Below are positions 18,002 to 26,180 of a stretch of DNA of 43,970 nucleotides, piece after piece. The notes under the pieces are model-generated. The model saw only the letters and a list, made by a program, of their open reading frames with translations, was not told the DNA's origin and ran no database searches. The DNA lies in NCBI GenBank assembly GCA_003222135.1, contig QHUM01000060.1, positions 1 through 43,970 of the forward strand. Direction: 5' to 3'. A program made the translations under genes and the position numbers. Within the stretch, counting starts at the first letter, position 1, and each line of letters opens with the position of its first letter. Source of the stretch: Gemmatimonadota bacterium (lineage in GTDB: Bacteria > Gemmatimonadota > Gemmatimonadetes > Gemmatimonadales > GWC2-71-9).

Positions 18002-19491
18002 AGGCGTTCGTGCGAGCGATGGATCGCCGCGAATTCCTGGAGACTTCCACGCTGGTCGCGGGAGGTGCGGTGCTGGGTCGGGCGTCCTGGGAGCGGGTGC
18101 CCGCCGACCCGCCGATGGTCGGTATTCAGGTGGGAGCCGTGTCGTTCGTCGACGAGGGCACCGACCAGGTGCTGGACGGATTCCAGGAGCTGGCCGCGAT
18201 CAACACCCTGTTTCTCGCCACGTTCACGTACGGTCGCGGCATCGGCGGCAGGCAGCCGCGCGGCCAGCCGCTCCCGGACCACGGCAAGCAGGAATACGAC
18301 GACAACTTTCGCGGCGGCAACTTCGCGACGCCGCACGCGCAGTACTACCGCCACACAAGCATCGCCCCCGAGAAGGCGCCCGATCATCCGGACTACGACA
18401 TCATAGCGAACGTGCTGCCGGCGGCACACCGCCGCGGCATGAAGGTGATCTGCTGGTTCGAGGACGTGTTCCGCCGCGACGTGCCGGGCTTCGACCAGGC
18501 GGCGGAGATCGACCTGCACGGCAAGCCGACCGGGCTCACCTGCCACCGCAATCCCAACGCGCGGAGCTTCTGGCTCGGGCTCGCCGAAGACTACCTGCGG
18601 TCCTACGACGTGGACGGCCTGATGTGGGGAAGCGAGCGCCAGGGCCCGCTCGACAACGCCCTCGGCGCGAGCCACGGCGGCTCGAGCGCGGGCGGCGTGA
18701 TCGCCTGCTTCTGCCCCCACTGTCTCGCAGCCGCGCGGAAAGACGGCATCAACATCGAGCGCGCGCGGGACGGCTATCTGGCGCTCGAGCGCTGGGCCGC
18801 CGCGCTGCGCGCCGGGCAGCGACCCGCCGACGGGGCGTTCGTGACGTTCTGGCGTCTGCTGGTCAAGTACCCTGAGCTGCTCGCCTGGGAGCGGCTGTGG
18901 AACGAGGGGCTCAGCGACACGTACCGGGATCTGTATCGGCTCACGAAGAGCATCGCCCCGGGGAAGGGCGTCGGCTGGCACATCTGGCACAACAATTCGT
19001 TTTCACCGCTGTACCGCGCGGAGCAGGACTACGCCGAGTTCGCCAACTACTCGGACTTCCTGAAGGTCGTGATGTACAACAACTGCGGCGGCCCGCGCCT
19101 CGCGCAATACGTCCGGAACATCCACGCGACGCTGCTCGCGGACCTGACACCGGAACAGGTCCTGGACTTCACCTACGGCGTCCAGTTATACGGTGAACAG
19201 CCACTGGATCGCATCGCCGAGCAGGGCCTCTCGGCCGACTACGTGCTGCGCGAGACGAAGCGCGCGGTGGCGGGCGCCGGGCCAGGCCTCAAGATCTGGC
19301 CGGGGATCGATATCGACATCCCCACCGGGGTAAACGAGAAGAAGACCCAACCGGAAGACGTGTATCAGGCAGTGCGGGCGGCATTCCAGGGCGGGGCTCA
19401 CGGCGCGCTGCTGTCCCGGAAGTACTCCGAGATGAAGCTCGCGAACATCCGCGCCGCAGGGCGGGCAGTGCGCGAGCTGAAACCGGCATGA
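17998..19491 (+). CDS. Tat-exported protein of unknown function, glycoside-hydrolase-like TIM barrel predicted
   Basis: The product is 497 residues from the ATG at 17998, which overlaps the TolC stop; upstream in-frame starts lie inside that gene. MDRREFLETSTLVAGGAVLG is a Tat signal. The rest reads like a hydrolase-type TIM barrel: RGMKVICWFEDVF (strand ending in Glu-Asp), DVDGLMWGSERQGPL, a CFCPHC cluster (C237, C239, C242) with LAAARKDGINIERA, GKGVGWHIWHNN and LKIWPGIDIDIP. The Cys cluster resembles that in uncharacterised glycoside-hydrolase-like proteins and may bind metal. I do not recognise a named family with certainty. Overlap with the efflux operon suggests co-transcription, though its contribution to export is unclear. 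Confidence 0.7.
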   Translation: MKAFVRAMDRREFLETSTLVAGGAVLGRASWERVPADPPMVGIQVGAVSFVDEGTDQVLDGFQELAAINTLFLATFTYGRGIGGRQPRGQPLPDHGKQEYDDNFRGGNFATPHAQYYRHTSIAPEKAPDHPDYDIIANVLPAAHRRGMKVICWFEDVFRRDVPGFDQAAEIDLHGKPTGLTCHRNPNARSFWLGLAEDYLRSYDVDGLMWGSERQGPLDNALGASHGGSSAGGVIACFCPHCLAAARKDGINIERARDGYLALERWAAALRAGQRPADGAFVTFWRLLVKYPELLAWERLWNEGLSDTYRDLYRLTKSIAPGKGVGWHIWHNNSFSPLYRAEQDYAEFANYSDFLKVVMYNNCGGPRLAQYVRNIHATLLADLTPEQVLDFTYGVQLYGEQPLDRIAEQGLSADYVLRETKRAVAGAGPGLKIWPGIDIDIPTGVNEKKTQPEDVYQAVRAAFQGGAHGALLSRKYSEMKLANIRAAGRAVRELKPA

Positions 19492-19496
19492 CCCCC

Positions 19497-19526
19497 TTGC
19501 CCCTCCCCCGCCGCTCCTCTTACTTT
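19497..19526 (+). promoter_or_regulatory. Possible sigma-70-type promoter
   Basis: TTGCCC at 19497-19502 and TACTTT at 19521-19526 are separated by 18 bp. The match to consensus is moderate, but it sits right after a stop codon and ahead of the short ORF and terminator. Transcription would begin near 19533. Confidence 0.4.
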
Positions 19527-19571
19527 GCGGCAGTAGCGTCACCAGCACCAACCCAAAGGACTCCTTTAGTG

Positions 19572-19712
19572 ATGATCCGCATCCGCGACGCCTCACTCAC
19601 GCTCCGCTGCTGGGCCACCCGGAAGTTCGTGTATCGGGCCGGCTCGCTGCTGGGCGCTGACGGGCGTATTGCGTCTTACGACGCCGCGGTGCGGCGCCGA
19701 CGAGCCCCCTAG
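19572..19712 (+). CDS. Possible small basic protein, 46 residues
   Basis: The ORF starts at the ATG at 19572, about 11 bp after AAAGGA, and encodes a 46-residue Arg-rich peptide (begins MIRIRDASLTLRCW, ends RRRRAP). About 80% of its codons end in G or C, as in the neighbouring genes, which supports but does not prove coding. There is no signal peptide or membrane segment. No family is recognised. It lies between a possible promoter and a terminator hairpin, so it could be the product of a small transcript or a leader ORF. Confidence 0.3.
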   Translation: MIRIRDASLTLRCWATRKFVYRAGSLLGADGRIASYDAAVRRRRAP

Positions 19713-19738
19713 AAGGATAGGATCCGCTGCCGTGATCC

Positions 19739-19787
19739 GGCCTCTCGGGGTGCTCCAGTGAACCCCGGGAGGCCGTTCTTGTTGTCT
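19739..19787 (+). terminator. Rho-independent terminator-like hairpin
   Basis: A 12-bp stem, GGCCTCTCGGGG (19739-19750) with CCCCGGGAGGCC (19763-19774), contains one G-T pair and has a 12-base loop. It is followed by the T-rich GTTCTTGTTGTCT. It would stop transcription just upstream of the ABC exporter and could act as an attenuator. Confidence 0.65.
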
Positions 19788-19813
19788 GGACACTAGGAAC
19801 ACGGATCACGTGC

Positions 19814-22102
19814 ATGTCTACTGACCTTCACAACCTCCAGCACCTCCACAACCTCGACCGCGAGATTGTGGCGCGCTACACCGACCAGCCGCCCCGGCTG
19901 CCGGCCGAGCTGCGCCGCGTGATCGAGGCGTCCTGGCACGGCGCTCCGGTGCAGCTATACGCGCTCGCCGACTTGGACCACGCCCTGCGGCTCACCCAGG
20001 GGTGGGTCGCACTCGGCCCCGGGCACCTGGCGGTGGCCCGGCCGGTCGATCTCACCGAGACCTGGGAGATCGCAAGCGTCGAGCGCGCCCGCATCCAGGC
20101 GGTGCGCGAGGCACCCGGTCTGTCGGCCAGCACGCTCACGATCCTGGGGCGTCCCGGCGATCCTCCGCTCGCGGTGCTGCGCTACAGCCACCGCCAGCGG
20201 CGCGCCTTCGAGAACCTGAAATTCGTGCTCGAGGAGGCGCTCGAGGGTCGCGCCGTCACGCCGCCGGACCCGGACCAGGAATACGCGGCGAGCGTCGCGG
20301 GCCCGATTCGCGACGCCCAGGCCCTCGTGACCGGGCGTCAAGTGGCGGTGATCCGCCGGCTGCTCGGCTACCTCGCGCCATACCGCCGCCGGCTCACGCT
20401 CGGCATGGCCGCGGCGACGCTGATCACGCTCGTGAGCCTGGTGCCGCCGTACGTCGCGGGATACGTGATCGACCGCGTGGTCCGCCCGGCCCAGGAAGGC
20501 CGGCTCGACAGCGCTCGCGCCGCGACGATCGCCTGGCTCGCCGTGGCCGCGATGGCGCTCGTGTATCTGGTGCGCCAGGCGGCGGCGCTGCTGCGGCTGC
20601 GGCTGATGGCCGTGTTGGGCGAGTGGGTCGCGCGCGACCTGCGCGCCGAGCTGTACGAGCACCTGCAGCGGCTCAGCCTCGCGTTCTACTCGCGCAAGCG
20701 CACGGGCAGCCTGATCACACGCGTGTCGGCCGACACCGACCGGCTGTGGGATTTTCTGGCGTTCGGCGTGGTAGACGTGTCGCTCTCGCTCGTCATGCTG
20801 GCGGGACTCGGCGCGGTGCTGGTGTCGCTCGACTGGCGGCTCGGCTTGGTGATGACCCTTCCCGTGCCGCTGTTCTGCTGGGCGATCTACCGGCACGGCG
20901 AAGCGCTCAACCGCGTGTTCCTGCGCGTGTGGCGCAAGTGGTCGCGTCTCACGGACGTGCTGTCCGACACGATGCCCGGGATTCGCGTCGTCAAGGCGTT
21001 CAACCAGGAGGCACGCGAGGTCGCGCGGTTCGACGGCCACAACGACGACGTGACGGACGAGATCAACCGCCTGCACGGCCTGTGGACCACGTTCTGGCCA
21101 CTGCTCATGCTCGCAGTGCACGCCACCACGCTGGGCGTGTGGGTGTTGGCCGTGCCACGGCTGCTGGGCGTCGGGCCGGCGCTGTCGGGGGGAACGTTCG
21201 TCTCGTTCCTCTTGTACACGACGATGTTCGTCGGGCCGATCGAGGTCATCGGCCAGATGGCGCGCACCATGCAGCGCGCCACGACGTCGGCGCACCGCGT
21301 GTTCGAGGTGCTCGACACGGAGCCCGAGGTCACGGACGCACCCCACCCGGTGCGGCTCGAGCCGGTGCGCGGCCGGGTCACGTTCGAGAACGTGACCTTC
21401 GCCTACGACGGCGTCCGCCAGGTGCTCCGGGGCGTGAGCTTCGAGGTGGCGCCGGGCGAGCTGATCGGTCTCGTCGGGCCCTCGGGGGGCGGCAAGACGA
21501 CGATCGTGAACCTTATCGCACGCTTCTACGATGTCACGGGCGGCGCGATCCAAATCGACGGCGTGGACCTCCGGCGGCTCGAGACAGGACACTACCGCCG
21601 CCAGATCGGGATGGTGCTACAGGACCCATATCTGTTTCACGGGACCGTGCTCGAGAACATCCGCTACGGGCTGCCCGCGGCGTCGCTCGAGCAGGCGGTC
21701 GCGGCGGCGCGGGCCGCCAATGCCCACGACTTCATCTGCAAGTTGCAGCACGGCTACGACACCGTGGTGGGCGAGCGGGGGCACACGTTATCGGGGGGCG
21801 AGCGCCAGCGCGTGTCGATCGCGCGGGCGATCCTGCACGACCCGCGGGTCTTGATCCTGGACGAGGCGACGTCGAGCGTCGACACCGAGACCGAGCAGGA
21901 AATCCAGGAGGCGTTGGAGCGACTCATCGCCGGACGCACGGTGTTCGCCATCGCCCACCGGCTGTCGACCCTGCGCAAGGCGTCGCGGCTGTTCGTGATC
22001 GCGGACGGGCGGCTGGTGGAGAGCGGTACGCATCACGAGCTGCTAGCGAAGCCGGCCGGGAAGTATCGGCGGCTGTATGAGATGCAGGTGCAGCTGGCGT
22101 GA
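19814..22102 (+). CDS. ABC exporter (fused permease and ATPase), cyanophycin-locus type
   Basis: This 762-residue protein has about 185 extra N-terminal residues before the membrane domain; its strand-rich segment WVALGPGHLAVARPVDL could be PH-like. The six-helix exporter domain spans about residues 190-480. The nucleotide-binding domain follows with Walker A GPSGGGKTT (about 556), signature LSGGERQR (about 658), Walker B VLILDEATSSVD and the His switch IAHRLS. The architecture is MsbA-like, a homodimeric exporter in the inner membrane. A DUF1854 gene follows; this exact pair is known as the cyanophycin metabolism-associated ABC transporter and its partner. No cyanophycin synthetase or cyanophycinase lies in the window. 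The substrate is unknown. Confidence 0.9.
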   Translation: MSTDLHNLQHLHNLDREIVARYTDQPPRLPAELRRVIEASWHGAPVQLYALADLDHALRLTQGWVALGPGHLAVARPVDLTETWEIASVERARIQAVREAPGLSASTLTILGRPGDPPLAVLRYSHRQRRAFENLKFVLEEALEGRAVTPPDPDQEYAASVAGPIRDAQALVTGRQVAVIRRLLGYLAPYRRRLTLGMAAATLITLVSLVPPYVAGYVIDRVVRPAQEGRLDSARAATIAWLAVAAMALVYLVRQAAALLRLRLMAVLGEWVARDLRAELYEHLQRLSLAFYSRKRTGSLITRVSADTDRLWDFLAFGVVDVSLSLVMLAGLGAVLVSLDWRLGLVMTLPVPLFCWAIYRHGEALNRVFLRVWRKWSRLTDVLSDTMPGIRVVKAFNQEAREVARFDGHNDDVTDEINRLHGLWTTFWPLLMLAVHATTLGVWVLAVPRLLGVGPALSGGTFVSFLLYTTMFVGPIEVIGQMARTMQRATTSAHRVFEVLDTEPEVTDAPHPVRLEPVRGRVTFENVTFAYDGVRQVLRGVSFEVAPGELIGLVGPSGGGKTTIVNLIARFYDVTGGAIQIDGVDLRRLETGHYRRQIGMVLQDPYLFHGTVLENIRYGLPAASLEQAVAAARAANAHDFICKLQHGYDTVVGERGHTLSGGERQRVSIARAILHDPRVLILDEATSSVDTETEQEIQEALERLIAGRTVFAIAHRLSTLRKASRLFVIADGRLVESGTHHELLAKPAGKYRRLYEMQVQLA

Positions 22103-22105
22103 ACT

Positions 22106-22183
22106 GGGGTCAGGGGTCAGGGGTCGGGGGTCAGGGGTCAGGGGTCTGGAACCGACAAACCCCGACCCCCGACCCCTGATCCC
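22106..22183 (+). repeat. GGGGTCA heptad repeats with a complementary arm
   Basis: Six GGGGTC units, mostly spaced as GGGGTCA heptads (22106-22147), face a pyrimidine arm of CCCCGACCCC-type sequence (22158-22183). The RNA could fold into a long GC hairpin, and the G-runs could form a quadruplex. The element fills the gap between the exporter and DUF1854 genes and ends where the latter's AGGAGG begins. Confidence 0.75.
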
Positions 22184-22194
22184 TAGGAGGCAAC

Positions 22195-22707
22195 ATGGAA
22201 ACAAGTACCGTCAGGAGACGTGACGCTGAGGAAGGCAGGGCATCCGTGGGCGAGCTGAGGCTCGAGCGTCGTGCCGACGGCCGGCTCTGGGCGGTCCGCG
22301 GCGACGTCGAACGCGCCGTATGGGTCCGCCGCTGCTTCCCGTGGTCCGAGCCGGCGCGGTTCGTGTCGCTGCGCGACGACGAGGAGCGCGAGTTCGCGCT
22401 GGTGCACGACCCCGGCGAGCTCGACGCCGCCTCGCGGCAGGTGCTCGAAGAGGCGATGGCGGCGGCGGGCTTCGTCTTCGAGGTAACGCGGGTGACGGCG
22501 ATCGAGGAGGAAGTGGAGATCCGGCACTGGCGGGTCGAGACCCGGCAGGGGGCGCGCTCGTTTCAGACGCGGCTCGACGCCTGGCCACGGCTGCTGCCGC
22601 AGGGCGGCCTGCTGCTGCGCGACGTGGCGGGGGACCTGTACCACGTGACCGATCCGGCGGCGCTCGACAAGCAGAGCCGGGCGCTGTTGTGGGCGTTCGT
22701 GGACTAA
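22195..22707 (+). CDS. DUF1854 family protein, partner of the ABC exporter
   Basis: This 170-residue protein starts at an ATG preceded by AGGAGG (22184-22189). It matches DUF1854 throughout: VRRCFPWSEPARFVSLRDDE, FALVHDPGELD, FVFEVTRVTAIEEEVEIRHW, a QTRLDAWPR segment, LLLRDVAGDLYHV and a C-terminal LLWAFVD. It is soluble, with no signal peptide, and presumably cytoplasmic. The family nearly always accompanies the ABC exporter type encoded upstream, including in cyanophycin loci. A regulatory or coupling role with the transporter is inferred; no activity is known. Confidence 0.88.
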   Translation: METSTVRRRDAEEGRASVGELRLERRADGRLWAVRGDVERAVWVRRCFPWSEPARFVSLRDDEEREFALVHDPGELDAASRQVLEEAMAAAGFVFEVTRVTAIEEEVEIRHWRVETRQGARSFQTRLDAWPRLLPQGGLLLRDVAGDLYHVTDPAALDKQSRALLWAFVD

Positions 22708-22711
22708 CGAG

Positions 22712-22729
22712 CCCACGCTTCAGCGTGGG
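22712..22729. terminator. Hairpin between convergent DUF1854 and M61 genes
   Basis: CCCACGC (22712-22718) and GCGTGGG (22723-22729) form a perfect 7-bp stem with a TTCA loop. The TGA of the minus-strand M61 gene lies in the loop and stem. There is no T-run, so intrinsic termination is uncertain, though the position between convergent genes fits a bidirectional stop. Confidence 0.4.
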
Positions 22730-24582
22730 GACCCGGCGACCCACTGCGCCCGCAGCGTGCGTTGCCGCTCAGTCGCGGCCGGGATCTCCTCGAGCCGCAC
22801 GACCGGTCGCTCGTAGCCGGCGACCACTATCGCCATCCGCCACGCACCGGTCGGCCGTCGGACCTCGACGGCGGTGGTGTCGCCAATCCGCAGGCGGGTC
22901 ACGATCGAGCGGAAGTCCGCCACCGTCGCGACCGCCGCCCCGTTCAGCGCGGCGAGGCGATCGCCGGTGTGCAGGCCGGCCCTGCCCCACGCCCCCGCCG
23001 GGTTGGTGATCACGAGGCTGAGCAGGCTCTCCGCCGGCGGCTGCCATGCGTACAGCCGTAGATCTGCCGCGGGCTGTCCGTCGCGGCCCAGCGCGGGCGT
23101 CCATGAGACGTGGATGCGCAGTCCAATGAGTCGCAGGTACTGGTCGAAATCGATCGGCTGCCGTCCGCGCACGTGCGTCGCGAAGAAGGCGTGAACATTG
23201 CACCCGCATACGTCTCCGGTCGTCCGTTCGATGTCCTGACCGGTAAACCCCCGTGCCCCGGCGAAGCGCTCCAGCATCGCGCGCATGACGTCGTCGATCG
23301 AGCGAGCGCCGCTCGTCGCGTCCCGCACAATCAAGTCGAGCATCGCGCCGAGCAGCTCGCCCTGCAAGTGGGTGCTGGCGCTGTAGTCGCCGAGTGAGCC
23401 GGGAGCCGCGCCGTACGCGACCACGCTCACGCTTTCGGGAGAGAAGGTGGAGTTGCCCGGGCTGGCGAGGTAGCGGCCGATAAGCCCCTCCAGGTGCGCC
23501 ACGCGCGTCGAGTCGAACACGGGGAGTCCCGCGCGCCGCAGCAGCAGATCGGCGTACAGCATCGTCAGCCCTTCGCTCCACCACAACCCGCGCGCCCGGG
23601 GTGGCGGCCGGTAGCCCACGTCGCCGTATTCCGCCGGATGGATGCGCATCAGGTTCCAGGTGTGGAAGTACTCGTGCGCGAGCTCACCGAGCAGCGGCCT
23701 GGGATCGCGGGCGAGATCCGCGCTCGGCGCGCCCAGCGTGACGGAGCTGCGGTGCTCGAGCGCGCCGTAGGCACCGTCCTGCAAGAGAAACGAATAGTCG
23801 CGATACGGCGCGCGCCCGAACAGCGCGACCGCCTGGCGGGTGAGCCGCTCGATGCTACCCACGAGCGCCGCAGTATCGAACGGCGCCGCGTCGGGGAGCG
23901 GCCAATACACCACGCCGTGCGGCACGCCGTCCACGGCGAACCGCCAGCTCCGCAGCCGCCCCACGAGCATCGGCGAGTCCACCAAAACGCCGACGGTGGG
24001 CGCGAAGAACGTGTGTGGATCGAGCGTCGGCTCGAGCCCGGTCGCGATCTGCCACTCAGGAGGCAGCTCGAGCGTCACATGCGACGGGGCGAGCGTCGCG
24101 CCGACAACGTACAGGAACGCGTGCGGCCCGCCGATCAACCCGCCCGTGGCCGCGAGAAACGGACGCCACGCGGCCCGGGGGGACTCGGGGGCCGGGAGAC
24201 GCATCCGGTAGCGCACCAACGCCTCGCCACCGGGGGCCACAACGCGCCACAGAGCACTGTCCTCGCGGCTCACCGTGGCCGCGCCGTTGGGCGTCTCGAC
24301 CCGCAGCGCCTCGACGAAGCGCCAGTTGCGGTCGTCGTATTCCGGGTGCGCGACCATCGCGAGGCGGAACGTGTCGCGGAGGTTGCGTAGCCGCAGTTCG
24401 ACGTCGAACCCGGACAGGTCGCCCGCGTCGACTCGCAGCGTGTAGCCGACGACCGGCTGGGTACGCGCGAACCGGATCTCCACGCCCTCCGTATGATCAT
24501 GCAACGGATTCTGGGCCGATGCGGCCGGCCCGCGCGCGGCGAGCGTCACCACGGTCAGACAGAAGCCGGCAATCCTGGACAT
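22720..24582 (-). CDS. M61 family metallopeptidase with PDZ domain
   Basis: This 620-residue protein has a signal peptide ending near PAASAQ (about residue 24). An N-terminal beta domain (about 30-220) precedes the thermolysin-like catalytic domain. The zinc motif HEYFHTWN gives H303, E304 and H307, and WWSEGLT supplies the third ligand near E337. GALEHRSS just upstream is the M61 substrate-binding segment. A PDZ domain at about residues 505-590 (AGLHTGDRLAALNGAAV) completes the family plan. M61 enzymes are glycyl aminopeptidases or related exopeptidases, here periplasmic or secreted. It lies 74 bp downstream of the AAA ATPase gene on the same strand. Confidence 0.92.
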   Translation of the reverse strand: MSRIAGFCLTVVTLAARGPAASAQNPLHDHTEGVEIRFARTQPVVGYTLRVDAGDLSGFDVELRLRNLRDTFRLAMVAHPEYDDRNWRFVEALRVETPNGAATVSREDSALWRVVAPGGEALVRYRMRLPAPESPRAAWRPFLAATGGLIGGPHAFLYVVGATLAPSHVTLELPPEWQIATGLEPTLDPHTFFAPTVGVLVDSPMLVGRLRSWRFAVDGVPHGVVYWPLPDAAPFDTAALVGSIERLTRQAVALFGRAPYRDYSFLLQDGAYGALEHRSSVTLGAPSADLARDPRPLLGELAHEYFHTWNLMRIHPAEYGDVGYRPPPRARGLWWSEGLTMLYADLLLRRAGLPVFDSTRVAHLEGLIGRYLASPGNSTFSPESVSVVAYGAAPGSLGDYSASTHLQGELLGAMLDLIVRDATSGARSIDDVMRAMLERFAGARGFTGQDIERTTGDVCGCNVHAFFATHVRGRQPIDFDQYLRLIGLRIHVSWTPALGRDGQPAADLRLYAWQPPAESLLSLVITNPAGAWGRAGLHTGDRLAALNGAAVATVADFRSIVTRLRIGDTTAVEVRRPTGAWRMAIVVAGYERPVVRLEEIPAATERQRTLRAQWVAGSPR

Positions 24583-24656
24583 ATGAAGGACTCGTGGGTG
24601 CGAGACAGACTCTCGAGAACGTGCTTACGATGCCGCCCGGGGCCGCTGGGTTTGGC

Positions 24657-25475
24657 TCACTCGCCGGCGCGCAGCCGGCGTAGATACGTCTGCGGATCGT
24701 TCAGGAACGCCCGCGTCAGGACCACGTGATCCAGGTCCCCGTACACAACCGGCGCAATCGGGAGGCGGTCGAAGCTGTAGATGCTGGCACCGGGAAACGC
24801 GAGCAGGATGGGCGAGTGCGTCGCGATGATGAACTGGGCGTCGCGCTCGATCAGGTCGAGCAGGATCGCGAGCAACCCGAGCTGGTTCTGCGGGGAGAGC
24901 GGGGCCTCGGGCTCGTCCAGCAGGTACAAGCCGCCGGGCACGAACCGGCCCTGAAACAGATTGAGGAACGCCTGCCCGTGCGAGCGCGCATCCGGATCCC
25001 GCCCGTAGCGGCGCTCCATGTCGCCGAGCGATGCGCGCACCGGACTGGCGGCGAGACCCTTCGCGTAGCCGGAGCGGTCGCGGTACTCATCATCGAGGTC
25101 GAGCAGCCGTTGCTCGAGCTCTTGGCGCTCGACGGCGAGCCGCCGCTGGAAGCCGAAGAAGTCCTCGGCACGCAGGAAGAACCCCCGATGGGTGCGCTTC
25201 GACCACGTGAGCCGCAATACCTTGGCCAGCCCACGCTGGGCCTCGAGGGTGCCGTCCCGTGCGACCTCCGTCGCTCCCACGGTCGGCAGCGCGGCGGCTG
25301 CGGCGATCCCCTCGAGCAGCGTGGACTTCCCGGACCCGTTCTCCCCCACGAAACAGGTCACACGCGCCGACAGGTCGAGCGTCGGCAGCGTAGCGATGGC
25401 CGGCACGGAAAACGGGAACGCCGGCTCGCCCGCGGGCGGGCGCTGCTTCAAACCGACGGTGAGGAGGTGGGGCAC
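24657..25475 (-). CDS. AAA family ATPase (ABC-type, predicted)
   Basis: From the GTG at 25475 the product is 272 residues; a TTG at 25511 would add 12. Walker A GENGSGKS lies at 44-51. A charged helical insert (about 110-160, including ERQELEQRLLDLDDEYRD) precedes the SHGQ signature (166-169), Walker B LYLLDEPEAPLS (D188, E189) and the THSP switch His. This is the small ABC-like AAA family (COG3910 type) with a short insert rather than the long coiled coils of Rad50. Members are mostly uncharacterised and some link to DNA repair or defence. There is no nuclease (TOPRIM) domain. It is divergent from the YceI gene. Confidence 0.82.
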   Translation of the reverse strand: MPHLLTVGLKQRPPAGEPAFPFSVPAIATLPTLDLSARVTCFVGENGSGKSTLLEGIAAAAALPTVGATEVARDGTLEAQRGLAKVLRLTWSKRTHRGFFLRAEDFFGFQRRLAVERQELEQRLLDLDDEYRDRSGYAKGLAASPVRASLGDMERRYGRDPDARSHGQAFLNLFQGRFVPGGLYLLDEPEAPLSPQNQLGLLAILLDLIERDAQFIIATHSPILLAFPGASIYSFDRLPIAPVVYGDLDHVVLTRAFLNDPQTYLRRLRAGE

Positions 25476-25550
25476 GGCGCTATTGATGGCGCCGCCCGCA
25501 CGAGGAGTCAACGGCGCGGCGGAGTGGGCGGCGGCCGGGTACCATTCAAG

Positions 25551-26180
25551 GTGCTCACCGCCCCGAGCCGCCTCGCCGTCCTGGCAGCGCTGGCAGCGCT
25601 GCTCCCCCCCGCCCCCGCTCCCGCCCAGCTCGGCGCTCCCGACTCGGTGGTGTATCGCCTCTCACCTACCAGCCGGCTCGAGGTCAAGACCGGTAAGGCC
25701 GGGCTGTTCGGCTTCGCGGGCCACGAGCATGTGATCCGCGCCCGCGGGTTCGCCGGGCGCGTCGTCTATTATCCGGGCGCGCCCACCGCGTCACGAGTGG
25801 ACCTCACGGTGCAGAGCGACAGCCTGGAAGTGCTCACGCCCCCGGACACCGCAGAGATCCGCAAGGTGACCGAGGCGATGCGCACTGAGATCCTCAGGGC
25901 GGAGCAGTATCCCACCATCTCATTCACATCGAAGACCGCGGCGCCCGCGGACAGCGGGTTTCGCATCGTGGCCGAGCTGACGCTGGTGGGGCAGACGTGT
26001 GAGGTGGCGGTGGACGTGCGGGTGGCGATCGGGCCGGACACGCTGCGGGCGTGGGCCACGTTCTCCGTGAAGCAGACCGACTTTGGGATCAAGCCGTTCC
26101 GCGGAGGCCCGGCAGGAACGGTCCGCGTCGCCGATCGGGTGACGTTCGCGATCGAGGCGGTGGCGACGCGGGAGCCCTAG
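25551..26180 (+). CDS. YceI family periplasmic lipid-binding protein
   Basis: From the GTG at 25551 the product is 209 residues with a signal peptide (LAVLAALAALLPPAPAPAQ). An in-frame GTG at 25524 would give a longer N-region. The YceI lipocalin-like barrel is clear: YRLSPTSRLEVKTGKAGLFGFAGHEH, ILRAEQYPTISFTSK, AELTLVGQTCEVAVDV and FSVKQTDFGIKPF. YceI proteins bind isoprenoid or amphiphilic molecules in the periplasm. The gene stands alone on the plus strand and ends tail-to-tail with nrnA: the two stops share the palindrome CTAG. Confidence 0.87.
   Translation: MLTAPSRLAVLAALAALLPPAPAPAQLGAPDSVVYRLSPTSRLEVKTGKAGLFGFAGHEHVIRARGFAGRVVYYPGAPTASRVDLTVQSDSLEVLTPPDTAEIRKVTEAMRTEILRAEQYPTISFTSKTAAPADSGFRIVAELTLVGQTCEVAVDVRVAIGPDTLRAWATFSVKQTDFGIKPFRGGPAGTVRVADRVTFAIEAVATREP

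Larger units (their letters stand above)
19492..19813 (+). other. 322-bp stretch with possible promoter, short ORF and hairpin terminator
   Basis: This is the longest stretch without a clear gene. It holds a plausible promoter (19497-19526), a 46-codon ORF (19572-19712) and a strong hairpin with a T-rich tail (19739-19787). The ABC exporter starts only about 26 bp beyond the hairpin. The layout fits either a small independent transcript (small RNA or small protein) or a terminated leader that controls the exporter. Confidence 0.5.

Noticed and set aside
19533..19787. 6S RNA, tmRNA or a known riboswitch in the exporter leader
   Set aside because: No matching conserved core was recognisable by eye; only a generic terminator hairpin is supported.
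22106..22147. Short regular repeats resembling a CRISPR array
   Set aside because: Units are 7 bp with no spacers and no cas genes nearby, so they are simple tandem repeats.
19814..22707. Cyanophycin biosynthesis locus
   Set aside because: Only the associated transporter pair is present; no CphA or CphB is encoded in the window.
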